A stretch of 64,000 nucleotides of DNA from Isochrysis galbana. Its lineage: Eukaryota > Haptophyta > Isochrysidales > Isochrysidaceae. The stretch lies in NCBI GenBank assembly GCA_018136815.1, contig CM030940.1:3218601-3282600 (forward strand). Direction: 5' to 3'. A program made the translations under genes and the position numbers. This document shows, in pieces, positions 30,962 to 42,105 of this stretch. The notes under the pieces are model-generated. The model had not been told where the DNA came from, ran no database searches, and worked only from the letters and a program-made list of their open reading frames with translations. Each line of letters opens with the position of its first letter. The stretch's first letter is position 1.

Positions 30962-32422
30962 ATGGACTACACCCCACCCATGCTGCTCTCCATTGAGGCA
31001 GGGATGGAGAGACAGGGAGCGAGAGAGATCAGCAGAGCGAGAGGAGCAGGGCCCTCGCCGCTCGCGCTTGTCCGTGCAATGTCGTCATCGCTTGCGCGAA
31101 GCGCAGCCGCCTCCTCACCTCCTCCCTCTCCCTCTTCCTCTCCCACTCTCGTGTCCCCCTCCTCCCATCGGCTTCCTCCGACCTCCGACTCCCTCCCTTC
31201 TTCTCCTTCCGACGGGGCTGGCAATCCGAACGAGCCTCAGAGCGCGGCCCTTGTCGCAAGCCTTCTCGGCGCAGGCGCGCTCGCGCTGTCGCTCCTCGGC
31301 CTCGCCTTCGGCCATCGGCTGCGGCAGAACAAACGGGATGCCGATGGCGAGGGGCTGGCTGGCAATCTGCCAGTTCGCTCGGCCACGCTGCGCGAGGCGA
31401 ACCACGACGCGCGCCGCGACTCGCTCGAGGCGAAGCGCGAGAAGGCGCGCGAGATGCTCCGCGCGCGCTTTGGTTCGTACGACCAGGAGCGCATCAACAA
31501 GGTCTTCTCGCGGCAGCCGGACATGCTTGCGCAGACTGGAGGCAGCGGAGGTAGCCTCGTATCGACCATCAGCAGCGTGAGCTTCGTCTCGTCGCCCACG
31601 CCCAGCCGACAGCAGAGCCATCCTCGGCCAGCCGTCTGGTGGTACCTCAACCGGAAAAACCAAGCGATTGGTGGGCAGCAACCAAAGCGCACAATGCGGC
31701 GCAACGCCGGGTGGCAGGGCAGCAGCGCACCGCTCGCTTCTCTCCTACCATGTAGTAGTAGTAGTTGGTTCTCGCCGTACTGTTCCATTGGATTCGAGGC
31801 GCACGCATACGCCGCCTTCCACGGTCTGAACTTGCCCCTATGTGCCATGTCTTCAGGACCCGTGACAAGCCGCGACATCCGTAGAATGTATCGCGAGGGG
31901 CTCTTGGTTGACCACTCGTTTGTATGGCGCGAGGGTATGGGGGATTGGCTCACACTCCGGAAAGCTCTCGGTAAATCCAGCGACACTGACGCCAAGTCGC
32001 GCGCACCTATAGAGACCAGACCTAGTCATGCCAGCAAGCAGAACACTTTCATGCACGAGTCAAATAGTGGCTGTGTGATGCATGTGCCCATCGACGCCAC
32101 CGATTCCGTCAGTATGCCGAGGGTTGCTTCAATTGCAGTAAACCTCGAGCCCGCCACTGGCGCCAACCTTGATGACACAGCCAAACGGTTCCGACGGCGT
32201 CGGGGATCCATGTGCGCGGCGGCACAGGCAATGCATTCTAGTGGACAGCGATCACGAGGCTCCTCTCCTTGCGCGCAGCTCTCGGGGGGCAGATCTCGAT
32301 CCAATTGCGCCTTGCGATCTTCTAGTCTCGGGGCTGTGACCAAAGGAACCAGCACTATCGACGTTTCGGGCACGACTTCGAGCAAGCGCAACATCCGTGT
32401 CATTCGCAAAATAGATCGCTGA
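30962..32422 (+). CDS. Membrane-anchored GYF-domain protein
   Basis: Exons 30962-31670 and 31857-32422 are separated by a 186-bp intron (GTGGGC...TTCAG) whose length is a multiple of three, so the unspliced frame also stays open. The spliced product is 424 aa. Removing the intron joins WWYLNRKNQAI to GPVTSRDIRRMYREGLL and VWREGMGDWLTLRKAL, a complete GYF_2-type domain (aromatic start, GP, WREGMxDW). That repair is good evidence for the intron. Residues 95-120 (ALVASLLGAGALALSLLGLA) form one transmembrane helix, preceded by a Ser/Pro-rich tail and followed by a charged region. Both tails look unstructured. GYF domains bind proline-rich peptides; the partner is unknown. Confidence 0.75.
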   Translation: MDYTPPMLLSIEAGMERQGAREISRARGAGPSPLALVRAMSSSLARSAAASSPPPSPSSSPTLVSPSSHRLPPTSDSLPSSPSDGAGNPNEPQSAALVASLLGAGALALSLLGLAFGHRLRQNKRDADGEGLAGNLPVRSATLREANHDARRDSLEAKREKAREMLRARFGSYDQERINKVFSRQPDMLAQTGGSGGSLVSTISSVSFVSSPTPSRQQSHPRPAVWWYLNRKNQAIGGQQPKRTMRRNAGWQGSSAPLASLLPCSSSSWFSPYCSIGFEAHAYAAFHGLNLPLCAMSSGPVTSRDIRRMYREGLLVDHSFVWREGMGDWLTLRKALGKSSDTDAKSRAPIETRPSHASKQNTFMHESNSGCVMHVPIDATDSVSMPRVASIAVNLEPATGANLDDTAKRFRRRRGSMCAAAQAMHSSGQRSRGSSPCAQLSGGRSRSNCALRSSSLGAVTKGTSTIDVSGTTSSKRNIRVIRKIDR

Positions 32423-33590
32423 GCTTCAGTTACGAGCATGACGGCCTATCGAGGATATTGCGTCGCGCGGGGGCATGGGCGAGGTGGACGTCACTCACTA
32501 AGGATGGTTGCGGTCGTCAAAACAGTTCCCTCTCGGCAAGCTCTACATTGACGTCTTCTCACAAGCTTGAATGACAAGATTCTCCTAATCTTTTGGCTGT
32601 GTCTATCAGCCATGGGCGAACTGCGTTAAGTGGGTTCACCGATCCACCTCCGCTCATGGCACACATCTCACATCTGGACACCGGCGTATTGTATCCTCGC
32701 CTCAAGCGCCATCTCTTCATTCCGCCGACTGCATTGCGACGATGAGCCAAGAAACTACTTCTTACGACGGAGATGCAAACACGCTCTCCCCTCATTCTAC
32801 TGTCGCCCATCTCTTTTGTTCGACCCACTAGACTGCCATCCTCGGCGAACGGCACGATTTCTTTGATGCAGCGCCCCTCTTGCTCGGAGGCGAACGAAGG
32901 AGGCTTTGATTTGCTTACACGCTATGTTCACCATGCAACGCGTACCAACCATCAGCCCGTCTTCAATCGATCGCGCCAGCGCTCCTTGCCTTCCCGACCC
33001 CACCCCAAATCTACTTGTGTGCCGCATGTGCAATAAGGCGTTCCCGAGCGGCCCCGTGAATCGATCGAGTCGTGTCGTGTGCTCCATGAGGCGTTCCGAA
33101 CAGCCGCCACGCTGCCACACCTACGCTGTTGATCGGGGACCGTAGTGTACATCGAGATGTGCTTTGATGGAGGTCGCGAAACGACACGTTTCCTGTGCAT
33201 ATGGATAGCTCGGCGGTTAGCAGCGCTGCTTTCGGCTCAGCTTGCCACACTGCATATTACGAGTCCGCGATTTAAAAATGGGGGGGGGGGTCGGCTTTTG
33301 GCCGATTTTAGGGTGTCGCTTTCTATTCGGAGGGGGGGGGGGTCGGTGTTTTCAAGGGGTAGTTATTTGGTTGTGGGGGGTCGCGCGAAGCGCTCTGGCT
33401 CTGGGCGCTTCGGGGGGAGAGGGTGCAATGAGAGCCGCTACGCCCTACTCGCATGAGTATCCTGAATAGTGACTTTTCACTACCTAGACCCAGCGGGTAG
33501 GAGAGACGCCCCTACCCGCATGGAGGTGGGTAGTGGAAATGGGTGGTGAGTAGCTGGGTATCGAGATACCCAGCTATCCGGTTACTAGCC
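32423..33590. other. Intergenic, no gene recognised; G-tracts
   Basis: 33279-33345 has two G-runs of 10 or more bases separated by GGCCGATTTTAGGGTGTCGC-like DNA, with quadruplex potential. The rest has only short open frames on both strands. Confidence 0.4.
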
Positions 33591-33840
33591 TTAGTCCTTG
33601 GTCCTTGGCTGCGATGTGAGTTCTACTTCCTGGGAGAGCGCCACGGGCGACGCCGGCGGCGCGACGAAGAGCTCGAAGAGGACGGCCTCGACCACGAGCA
33701 CGACGTACAGGTACACGGGCGTCTCGCACGCGGCGGCGCGCGCGCCCACCTGCACTTGGTGGAAGGTCTGCAGCACGCCGTACCACGCGACTGCAATCGG
33801 CGGGTAGCCCAGCAGATGAGGCACCAGGTGCGTTCAGCCG
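33591..33840 (-). pseudogene. C-terminal fragment of a membrane protein
   Basis: Minus strand: LLGYPPIAVAWYGVLQTFHQ, a short loop, then VYLYVVLVVEAVLFELFVAP and a short polar tail to the stop at 33591. That is two hydrophobic segments. The 5' side runs into a LINE 5' fragment. It may be the last exon of a multi-pass protein cut by the LINE. I do not recognise the family. Confidence 0.35.
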
Positions 33841-33959
33841 CATCGCTGCCCACACATGCATCGAGGGCTCCTGGCTGAGGACACCCAGCGCGTACTGGAG
33901 CAAGGGAACCAACTGAGCAGAATGAGTGTGCCTCATTCCTGGTGAGTGCTGTGTGAGGG

Positions 33960-34840
33960 TCTGTGTCTGTGTCTTTGAAGCGCTTTTTTGTTCCTGTGTT
34001 GTTGAGTGTGTGCCCATGAGGGCCACCCGGTCTCGGGCCGCGCTGCTGAGGGCGAGAGGGGCCTCTGCCATAAGGCATGCCTAGTGGAGTAGTGGCCGCA
34101 CAGGCCAAACACATGCAGTCTGAGGTCTGCAACCCCCCATGGGGGGTGTCAGCATTGCTGTCCTATGTGGTGTGGCCGGAGCCACGGGCCGTGTGGCGCG
34201 ACGCGTGTCGCACGCACCTGCTCGGCCTCTGACGGCGGACGCGGTCGCTTCGCCAGCGACTGCTCCATGGGAGGTGGGGGGCCGCCCTCAGCCCTAGTTG
34301 GGCTGTCAGTCCGTAAGCTTACGGTGGTTTTGAGCTTACACTTACATCAGTACTTACATCAGTACTAATATCAGCTTACACCCCTATTATAACTTCTAGT
34401 ATCGCTATTATTATACATATACTTACGGGGGGGTGTTCAGCGTGCAGCGCGTGGCGCGCGCGCAAACGGGAGGGCAGCGCAAACAAACAGAGAGCACGAG
34501 TTGGCAGGTGCATGTGAAGAGGCCAAGAGGCCAAGGTGGTGGGGGGTGGGGAGCTAGCAGCAGAGATAGGCGGGGGGAGGGAGCGGGCTGGGGCTGGCGC
34601 GCCTCTGCGCTTGTTCGCGGGGGCTCGTTCCCGCTCCGGAGTTTTGTTTTCAGTTTTTTTTTGAACTGGCAGCCTAGGAACTAACATCAGTATATCAGCT
34701 CCTGGGGAGCTAATACTAATGCATCAGTACTAATATCAGTACTTACAGCCCAACTAGGCCCTCAGCGGGGAGCCCGAAGGAGAGGAGGGGAGTGGCTGCG
34801 CGCTCCATGGCAACTGACTATGAAGTTAGTTGCCACACCC
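33960..34840 (-). mobile_element. LINE 5' fragment split by a DNA-transposon insertion
   Basis: On the minus strand the fragment starts near 34840 with GGCAACTAACT-TCAT-AGTCAGTTGCC, whose arms pair at 10 of 11 positions, and then ATGGAGCGCGC. It continues to 34767, is interrupted by the TIR element 34293-34758, and resumes from 34292 to about 33960 with sequence collinear with 45540-45920 (ATGGAGCAGTCGCTGGCGAA, CCACACGGCCCGTGGC). Confidence 0.7.
34293..34758. mobile_element. TIR element, 466 bp, with 8-bp target-site duplication
   Basis: Ends are CCTAGTTGGGCTGT (34293-34306) and its perfect complement (34745-34758). The flanks CCCTCAGC at 34285-34292 and 34759-34766 are an exact 8-bp duplication. 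Comparison with uninterrupted LINE copies confirms the insertion. Subterminal regions repeat a TACTTACATCAG / TACTAATATCAG word. It has no coding capacity. The 8-bp duplication is compatible with hAT-like mobilisation, but the terminal bases are not typical. Confidence 0.75.
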
Positions 34841-35098
34841 CGCATTCATGGGAGTTGCGATACCATGCTCTCCTATAACCTATAATAGCCCACGAGCCAT
34901 GTCCATCAACAAGATGGAAAGCTCTACGGGCGCTAACATGCCATGGCAGATCGACCCTTCACATGTGTCCCATTTGCCAGCGATGCAAAGGCTGTCTCCG
35001 ATGGTTGGACGGCAAGGCGGCGTAGGGCGTGCGCGGCGTCAGTAGCATATTCGTGCTGGCCGTGAGCTGTAGGGCTGCGCTTGCCCGCCGCGGCATGA
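34841..35098. other. 3' flank of the PPC-domain gene
   Basis: No feature is recognised. Confidence 0.4.
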
Positions 35099-38000
35099 TC
35101 ACCGCTGCGACAATTTATCGCCAGGCGGCTGCGACAGCGTGTGCTCGTTGTCTCTAAATTCTTGCGCCTCGAAGTCTGCCTGCGCAGCCACTACAACACG
35201 CTCATATGCGCTCATGAGTTTCTGTGCCTCGGAGCGAACCAGTGGAGCAACAGCCTCCTTCCACCCGATGTTGCTCCGTGCAGTCGAATCCAAGTGCTGT
35301 ACCGCTTTCGATCGAAATCGATACATGGTCTGCCGCAAATCCTCTTGCAAATCAAGCGATTCCTCAAGCACACCTTTCATCAATTGCTTTAGCCGATGAA
35401 ACTCCCCTCGCTCAAGCTCCACTAGCTCACCCACTGGAATGCCAGTCCGAGCTGCAAACTCTGACGGGGTCATCCCATACTTGGTCGCGATGTCCTTTTG
35501 CGCGATCTTGTGTAGAGAGGCACGCCTCCTCGGCGTTGCTCCGCCCTTCAGCTTGGGCGAGAGCAGCCCGTTGGTGCCAACTGCCGCGCTCGCAGCCTTC
35601 GAGTTCGCAGATGGAAGCCTATGGCGAGGGAGGATCAAAGACAGTCAATTGCCGAGGCTTGATGCGGAATGGCAAGGTAGTGATGCACACGTTACACACC
35701 GTTAGCAACCCCTAGCCACTCACCTCGAGATAGTAGACGCATCCGAATGTCGTCGATGCGCCGCCTTCATCAAAATGTCCGCCACGATCTCGCGGTTGGT
35801 GGCTCTGACCGCCTCTTCCGTGGACTGATTCGTGTTGGGAGGGATCTGGACGTGCTGCGGCTGGCCATTGCCCCTCTCATCCTTCGTGCTAGGGATGCTC
35901 GTGAGACTTGGTGCTTTGCCGGACAAGCGTTGGCTCAACTTGGACGCCGGAGCCTTGCCACCTAAGAGGGGCTCCTCCTCGTTTACAATGCCGCTCGCAG
36001 CGCCAGCATCTGCAGCCTTTGCTGCTGCCAACCGCTCTTGACGAACCTTCGAAGGCAGGTGAACGATCGCTCGCAATTCTTCCTCAAAGTCGCCGGGCGC
36101 TCGCACGTGCACGGGCTCCTCTTGTGGTCGAATCAGGTTGGCCAAGCGCTCTGCTTTGGCCACGACCGCGTCAACGCTCGGGGCACGCACGTCTTGTGAC
36201 CATCGCCGCCGCGGGCTCGCCACGCGCAATATCTCCTCGAGCATGGCCGTCTTCTGCTCCTCAGGGACAAGGAGGGCCCCACTTCCAGTGCGACGCCGCT
36301 TCGAATCGACATCACCGGGGTCCTCCACAAATCCAGTGCTTTGGCTATCGGTCTTGGCCCTCGCTCCGTCGACCTCATTGGGGGGAACAAGACACTCTCG
36401 GACGATATCCTGCGAAGCATGCTCCTCCTTGCTATCAGAGCCGCTCATGATACGAACACCTGCCCCCTCCAAAGGTGGGGTTGATTTGTCGTCCAATGCC
36501 CTAGTCTCCCTCCGCAACACTGGTGGCGCTGCCGCTGTCCCATCGAAGCTATAGTGGCGTGCTGGCCCGACCGTCGTTCCTCGGAAATTGCGAGGCGATG
36601 CAGCTCCAGAAGTTTGAAGCACGTCTAGTCCGTCGTCCCTGGGCACACTTCGCGAGCTGGGTATCGCGTTACACCCGCGCGGTGGTCGCATATGGTTTTG
36701 CAACACGGAAGCTCTCAAAGATGGCGAGGGCGCGCGCACTGTCGGGTCGCGCCTTGATTTGGAGGAGCTGGGGAAGTCGTCAATGCTCAGGATATGCGAG
36801 ATCTTGGGTGAGGATTGAGCGGTGGTCGTAGCGCCTGTGCGAGATGGCTCGCTGCGAGATGCTTCGCCAAAGAAAGACGTGCGCCTTCGCAATGATGGTG
36901 ATCGAGTAGATGCCGATGCCCCACGTACTGGGGACGAGGTCTGTGCACGCATATATGAAGTTGACGAGGGCGGCAGGGTCGCACGCGGAGACGCCGGTTG
37001 TACGACGAATCTTGACGGCCTTATGGCAGGGCGGTGCAACCCTGATTGCAGCGAGGCGAAAGCATACGTTTCGCTTTCGTCTTGCAGGCCGTAGGCAGAT
37101 GAGCGTTCATCTTGTGCATAGTCGCCACAGTGGTGATCCTGGGGATGTGCATCGTCCGCGCGCAGGTCCGAAGGGGATGTTGACGCCGAAGGAGCGTGCG
37201 ATAGTCTGCTGGATACTGCGTCTGCCTGAGCGGTCTGCGCTGCTCGAGCAGTGCTTGAGCGCGAGGGATCGCCGCCGCGCGGCGATTGCGCTCTTGGCGA
37301 GGACGGTGCTCCACCCCGTGGCACCTCAAGTTGTTCAAGAAAGCCAGCACCATAGCGACACAGCTGACGGCGCAGATCGGCGGCCTTGATCTCCTCACGC
37401 ATCAGCTCGACGCCATCATCCACATCCAAGCCACTCGGATGCTTCACAAGCACTCGGATTCGAATGAATGTGGCGAGTATAGTGAACTCCGTGTCATACG
37501 CACCGTACACTCCAATGTAATATGCGCCAGGGAAAGCCCACGGATCATCCGGAGGAATGTACACCTCGTCTGAGCCCATGCCTGCGCTCTTCCACGTGAA
37601 GTTCTGTTGGTTAGGATTTGCATGCCGATTGCAGACGAAGATGTCGGGGTCTCCGCTGATGCTATTCAAGGTCAGCTTGAGTGCAATGTTCTTGTGCGGG
37701 ACGATGATCTTGTAATACTTGAATGAGTACTGCACCACTTGACCGGCCACTTCCTTGCCAGGGAAGAGCGTTGTGGCTGGCAACGATCGGCCCTCAATGA
37801 TTTGCGCCTGGTGAGTCGGCCTCACGATCTGTAAAGTGGGAGGCTGGGCCGACGGCTTGCGACCAACTACCAGTACATCAGGGGTCACACCCAAGTGGTC
37901 CACCTAAAGTGAGGAGAGCAGGACAAAAGGGTGGGGTGCGTATGTGGATATTGAACCTGGGAAGGGAGGCACCAAGTAGGCCCGTCCGAGCCTGCGCGCG

Positions 38001-38304
38001 GACTCTCGAGCTAGAATCTCACCGTGCGGTAGTCAAGCGTGGCCTTGTGCAGGCTAGAGCAGAAGCCGTTGCCCTGGCGCCGCTGCTGTTCACGCCTCGA
38101 GTTAGCGGTGGCATGGCGGATGCGATCCCTGCCCGCTTGGCTCATGTACGCGCCGTCGGCCGAGCGCTGGCACACAATGTCCTCCTTTTCGCACGTGTAG
38201 GGCGGGAGCGTGATGTACGCCTGCGCTGTCGTTGGCCGCTCACCGATGTCCCACGCAGGTGCCGGAATGCGCTTAAGTGCATCAGCAGTACTGAGCGCCG
38301 CCAT
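35099..38304 (-). CDS. PPC-domain protein of 993 aa with disordered middle and helical C-terminus
   Basis: Exons 38304-38023, 37903-35724 and 35618-35099 use GTGAGA...CTTTAG and GTGAGT...CCATAG introns of 119 and 105 bp, and the frame holds throughout. Residues 140-265 resemble a pre-peptidase C-terminal (PPC) beta-sandwich: VVQYSFKYYKIIVPHKNIAL, LTLNSISGDPDIFVCNRHAN, then PGAYYIGVYGAYDTEFTILA. PPC domains are usually extracellular in bacteria, but no signal peptide is seen here, so the location is open. Residues 290-780 are Ser/Arg/Pro-rich and probably disordered. The C-terminal 130 residues (TKYGMTPSEFAARTGIPVGE, then ELERGEFHRLKQLMKGVLEE) look like a long amphipathic coiled coil. Function is unknown. 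Confidence 0.75.
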
Positions 38305-38489
38305 ACTGCGAGCCTTGCCTGCTCACCCCGTCTGTGGGCGGTCTCTGCGTCCCTACCTGCCCCGCCCCCCCACCCACCCCTCCCCTGCCTCTTTCCTTCT
38401 CCCTCTCCCCCCGCCCCTCTCTCTCCCCACTCTCTGCCCTCCTCTCGTGAGGGCCTCTCCTCGCTCGCGGCGCTCGTGCGCACGAAACG

Positions 38490-38713
38490 TTCGTACTAGC
38501 TGGGTTCTACTTCTATCCCGGATGGGTGAAATTGCCTTGCAGGAAGATTTTAATTCTCCTAAGGCACGCGCACAGCCTAATTTGGGTCGGGTGGGTAGGG
38601 AGAGCGAAAGCCGAGAGAAACGTCCAGAAGCCCATGGTAGTGCGAACGCGGGTTACTATAAAACCCCCCATTCGTACTAGCTGGGTTCTACTTCTATCCC
38701 GGATGGGTGAAAT
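38490..38713. repeat. 43-bp direct repeat, two copies 181 bp apart
   Basis: 38490-38532 and 38671-38713 are identical (start TTCGTACTAGCTGGGTTCTA, end GGATGGGTGAAAT). The first lies in the far upstream region of the PPC gene and the second just beyond the 3' end of the tyrosine-recombinase frame (stop at 38774). They could be internal or split terminal repeats of the recombinase element. Confidence 0.75.
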
Positions 38714-38998
38714 CGCCATCCTTACCCCTCGTCGTAGACGGAAGAAGAAGGAAGAAGAGGAAGACGGCGGGCTCTAATCGTCTTCTACCTCGTAGGCGTG
38801 GTCGAGGAGCCAACCAAAGATCGCGTAAGCTGCCCGGGAAGGATCGACTGTGGGGTCGATATAGTATTTCTCCCTCGTGGACGTGCCCGGCGCCCAGCCT
38901 CCTAGCCAGTCTCCCCTTGCCCTCGGAACTTTAATCTTTAATGGCTTCCGCCGTTCCGCCGCCGAGGACGCTCCGGAGCGAAGTGAGTGACCTAAATA

Positions 38999-39915
38999 AT
39001 AATAAAACAACTGAGCGTTAGTACCACTACTCCCACTAGCCCGGTACTATCACGACACCCCTCAGCGCACCTGCCCGCACGCCTTGAAGTGGTGGCACAG
39101 ACACATACACATATGCATCCCTTCAAATCTCCCCCCTCGCAAACCCCCGGCTCCCATTATAACTCCCCACAAGTTACAATGAGGGAAAACCCATTGAGGC
39201 GGACCGGTCGACGCCGGCCGACTCTCCGGGGAAAAACACCGGGGGGGGGGGAGGGACCTCTCGTCGAGAAGAAGAACGGCCCTTACAGCTCGCGCCGCGA
39301 GCAGTCCTCGAAGAAATAAATGACTGCGCCCCCCGATACCTGCCACAAGGACGTCTTGAGCCACTCCCTTCCTCTCTTCCTCCTGTCGCCAGCCGCCCCC
39401 CTTCGCCCGTTTGCTAACGCAAACGGGGCCCGTTTCTTACCGCACTCCATCGGGGGGGGTGCAAAACCCCCCCTCTCCCTCTCTCCATTCTCCTCCACCC
39501 CTCTCCCTGCGGCGCGTCGCCATGCGGCGCGCCACGGCCTGCTCTCAGAGGGCCTTTGGGGGCTCCCAGAGGGCCAGCAAGGGCAGCTCAGGGGGCAGTG
39601 GAGGCTGGGGCTCAGCTCCTGGCCCCCCCTGCCTCTCCCACGCTTGCCACGCTGGCCATTGGGGCCTCCCTGCGGCCTCTGTATGCCTGGCGACCAGGGG
39701 AGGGGGGGGAGTCAGCTCGAGGGCAGGCCCAGTATGGGCGTGGGAGTGCGAGTCGCGGCCCGCGCCCACGAAGGGTCTGGGCCAGGATGATGATTGCCCA
39801 GCCCCTGCCAGAGGGCAGGGGCTGAGGTTGAATGTACGGGCCCACCCCGGGGGGTGTCCGCGATGGAGAGAGGGGGGCGCGAGGCCCCCATTGACCCCCA
39901 CTTATAAAAGTAGGT
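38999..39915 (-). mobile_element. SINE-like element, 917 bp, 19-bp target-site duplication
   Basis: It is bounded by GAAGTGAGTGACCTAAATA at 38980-38998 and 39916-39934. On the minus strand it opens at the duplication with a palindrome (CTACTT-TTAT-AAGTGG) followed by GGGGTCAATGGGGGCC, as in other family members. It carries the GCTGACTCC / CGGGCCGCGACTCGC module and ends TTTTATTATTAT. It sits inside the recombinase gene. Confidence 0.8.
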
Positions 39916-40317
39916 GAAGTGAGTGACCTAAATACGCGAAGCCGGTCGGCGCCACTATGGTGTAAGAGGCTAACGTGGCCGAAAACTATCGTTATAGTTT
40001 TAGCGATGGAGCGCGCACCGACCGCTCCCCTCTCCCAGCCCCCCGCCGCCACGACACCCCAACGGGGAAGGTGCGGGACTTCTACCGTCCCCGCTCTGAC
40101 ACTTGTGACTTCCAATACCCCCCCCCTCCTCCGCGCCAAAAGGCGCGGGACTTCGACCGTCCCCATTGTGACTGCCCCCCCCCCCCACACTTCACTGGGC
40201 TTTTCACAGACGCCTCCTGTGAAAAGGTCACACTGCTTGTGAAAAGATTGGGCCCCCTGACGGTATGATTATTCTCGACCCCCTTCCCCCCGCCGCTGAG
40301 TCCCCCCCGCGCGCGCG

Positions 40318-40755
40318 CAGGTGGACGTTGTCGCGCAGCGTGGGCCGCGCACCGGGTGGACGGCGCTGATGGTGGCGTGCGAGGCTGGGCATCTGGGGTG
40401 TGTGAGGGTGCTGGAGGGCGCGAATGTCAACCACCACGCGCCGGGGGGCGAGACGCCGATGGTCGTGGCCGCCACCACGGCGTGCGCCCGCTGGCTGATC
40501 GTTCGTGGCGCGAGGCCAACCGCGGAGGCGCACGTGATGGTGCGCGCCTACGCCCAGCTGGTCGACGAGGCGAATGGACAGCGCACGCTGCTGACATGCA
40601 CCCTCGCGGCCTCGCGGCTCGAAGCGCGCCGACACGCCGAGGAGAGGCAGCGGCTTGAGGCGCTCGTGCACCAGCTACAGGGCGGCGCGCCGGCGGGGGC
40701 GAGTGGCGGCGCGCCGGCAGGGGCGAGTGGCGGCGCGCGCACGGGCGATGGGTAA
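40318..40755 (+). pseudogene. Ankyrin-repeat exon carried inside the LINE copy
   Basis: A polypyrimidine/GC tract ending CGCGCGCGCAG precedes an open frame that starts VDVVAQRGPRTGWTALMVAC and continues with EAGHLGCVRVLE, NVNHHAPGGETPMVVAAT and WLIVRGARP. These are two ankyrin units, followed by a helix (RLEARRHAEERQRLEALVHQ) and Gly/Ala repeats to the stop at 40755. The splice-acceptor-like left border suggests capture of a host exon with intron flank. It has no start codon of its own. Confidence 0.55.
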
Positions 40756-41107
40756 TTTTGTTAATTTTTCGTGGCGGAGCTGTGATTGCTGCACGCGATC
40801 GTGTTATGACGAAACACCTACAGACAATTCACAACTAGATCTCAGTCACATGGGGGGTGGTGTGGGGGACTCCCGCCCAAGGGCGGGTTCGCCCATTGTT
40901 TTAGGGTGCGTGCAAAAAGTTCTTTTTTCACCGAAAGGTGGTAATAATACAATGGATGTGGTAGACCAAGAGCTGATTTGAATCAGATGCTGGACAGTAT
41001 GTGTCATATTCTGTGGACTGGGGCGCCATGAAGGGGCGTCTATAGCGTGAGTCAGTTTTGCGTTTTCGCACATAACGTTACTCCCAAGTATCCAATCCGC
41101 ATATTCT

Positions 41108-42105
41108 ATGTCAATTTTTGCGCTGACGAAGCGCTTTTGTCTCTTGGCACTCGAATGGCTTTCCTCCGCAACAAGAGCACGTCTATGGCGTGTTCCGCTC
41201 GGGGGTGATGCGGACCCACAGTCAGACCCGATGCCGACTCCCAACAACAACACCTCTTTCGCCTCCCCTCCACCAGAGGAGGAGGAAGAACCCGAAGACA
41301 CCCCTTTTTTCATCCAGCTAGCTCAGCTAGCTGAGGACAAAAAGGACATTAAAAGTGAAGATGTAGCAACATTCATGAAATTCCTACTCTCCAGGCTGGA
41401 AGGCCTAGATGCCACGCCAGACGGGATGGACAAGGGCCGAAAGGGCCCATGGATCTTCTACGTCGACGACGATGCACACAATCAATTCAAGGCCGCCTAC
41501 GGCGACAAACTTAAGACGGTACTCTCGGGAATCCCGCACGAATTTGGAGTCACCTACGGCGAGCTAGCCGATTCAGCACCACGCAAATCTAGCGCGGTCC
41601 GGTCCTCCCTCAAGGAGGTCGCCACGTACATCGTCTTCCGCATTTTCGACCCAATTAAGGCGTACAAAACCAAAACTCGACATTTGGCTAGCGCACTGGA
41701 ACGTGAAGGCTTCCATGTCCTTAGGGGCAATCAACAGCGCGTCAAAACCACGATCGAGGGAATCACGAAAGTCGAGGCGGGCAAACGCCCGATCTGGCAC
41801 TTCTACGTATACACGGACACGACGGCCCTAGGCCACCGCTTCCCGAGGACCTTTCACGTGACCCTTGACGATGGGGAAAACTTCAACCTAATTTGGACTA
41901 CGCGGTCCGCTCCTCGGTGGAGTGCGTGACACCCGAGGGCGACATCGCCATACACGGCGCCCCAGGGGGCTGTAAAGGATACGATAAGCCATGGGCTATC
42001 CCTTCTCTCCAACTCCTGGCCGAAGCAGCGCGCGCGGCCTCCCCGGAACCAGCTTCTCCGCTAATGAGGGAACTGGGGAAGGGGGAGGGGGTTGTTAGGG
42101 GTTAA
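41108..42105 (+). CDS. LINE ORF1-like protein with one frameshift
   Basis: The frame 41108-41929 (better start ATG 41231) encodes an acidic N-terminus (EEEEEPEDTP), then FIQLAQLAEDKKDIKSEDVA, GPWIFYVDDDAHNQFKAAYG and GKRPIWHFYVYTDTTALGHR. Near 41897 the frame shifts and continues DYAVRSSVECVTPEGDIAIH to 42105. The segment GPWIFYVDDDAHNQFKAAYG is paralogous to GPWHIAVNEDCAQQFKAKYG at 46200 in the other LINE copy. It is probably an RNA-binding ORF1 product; the fold is not recognised. Confidence 0.55.
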
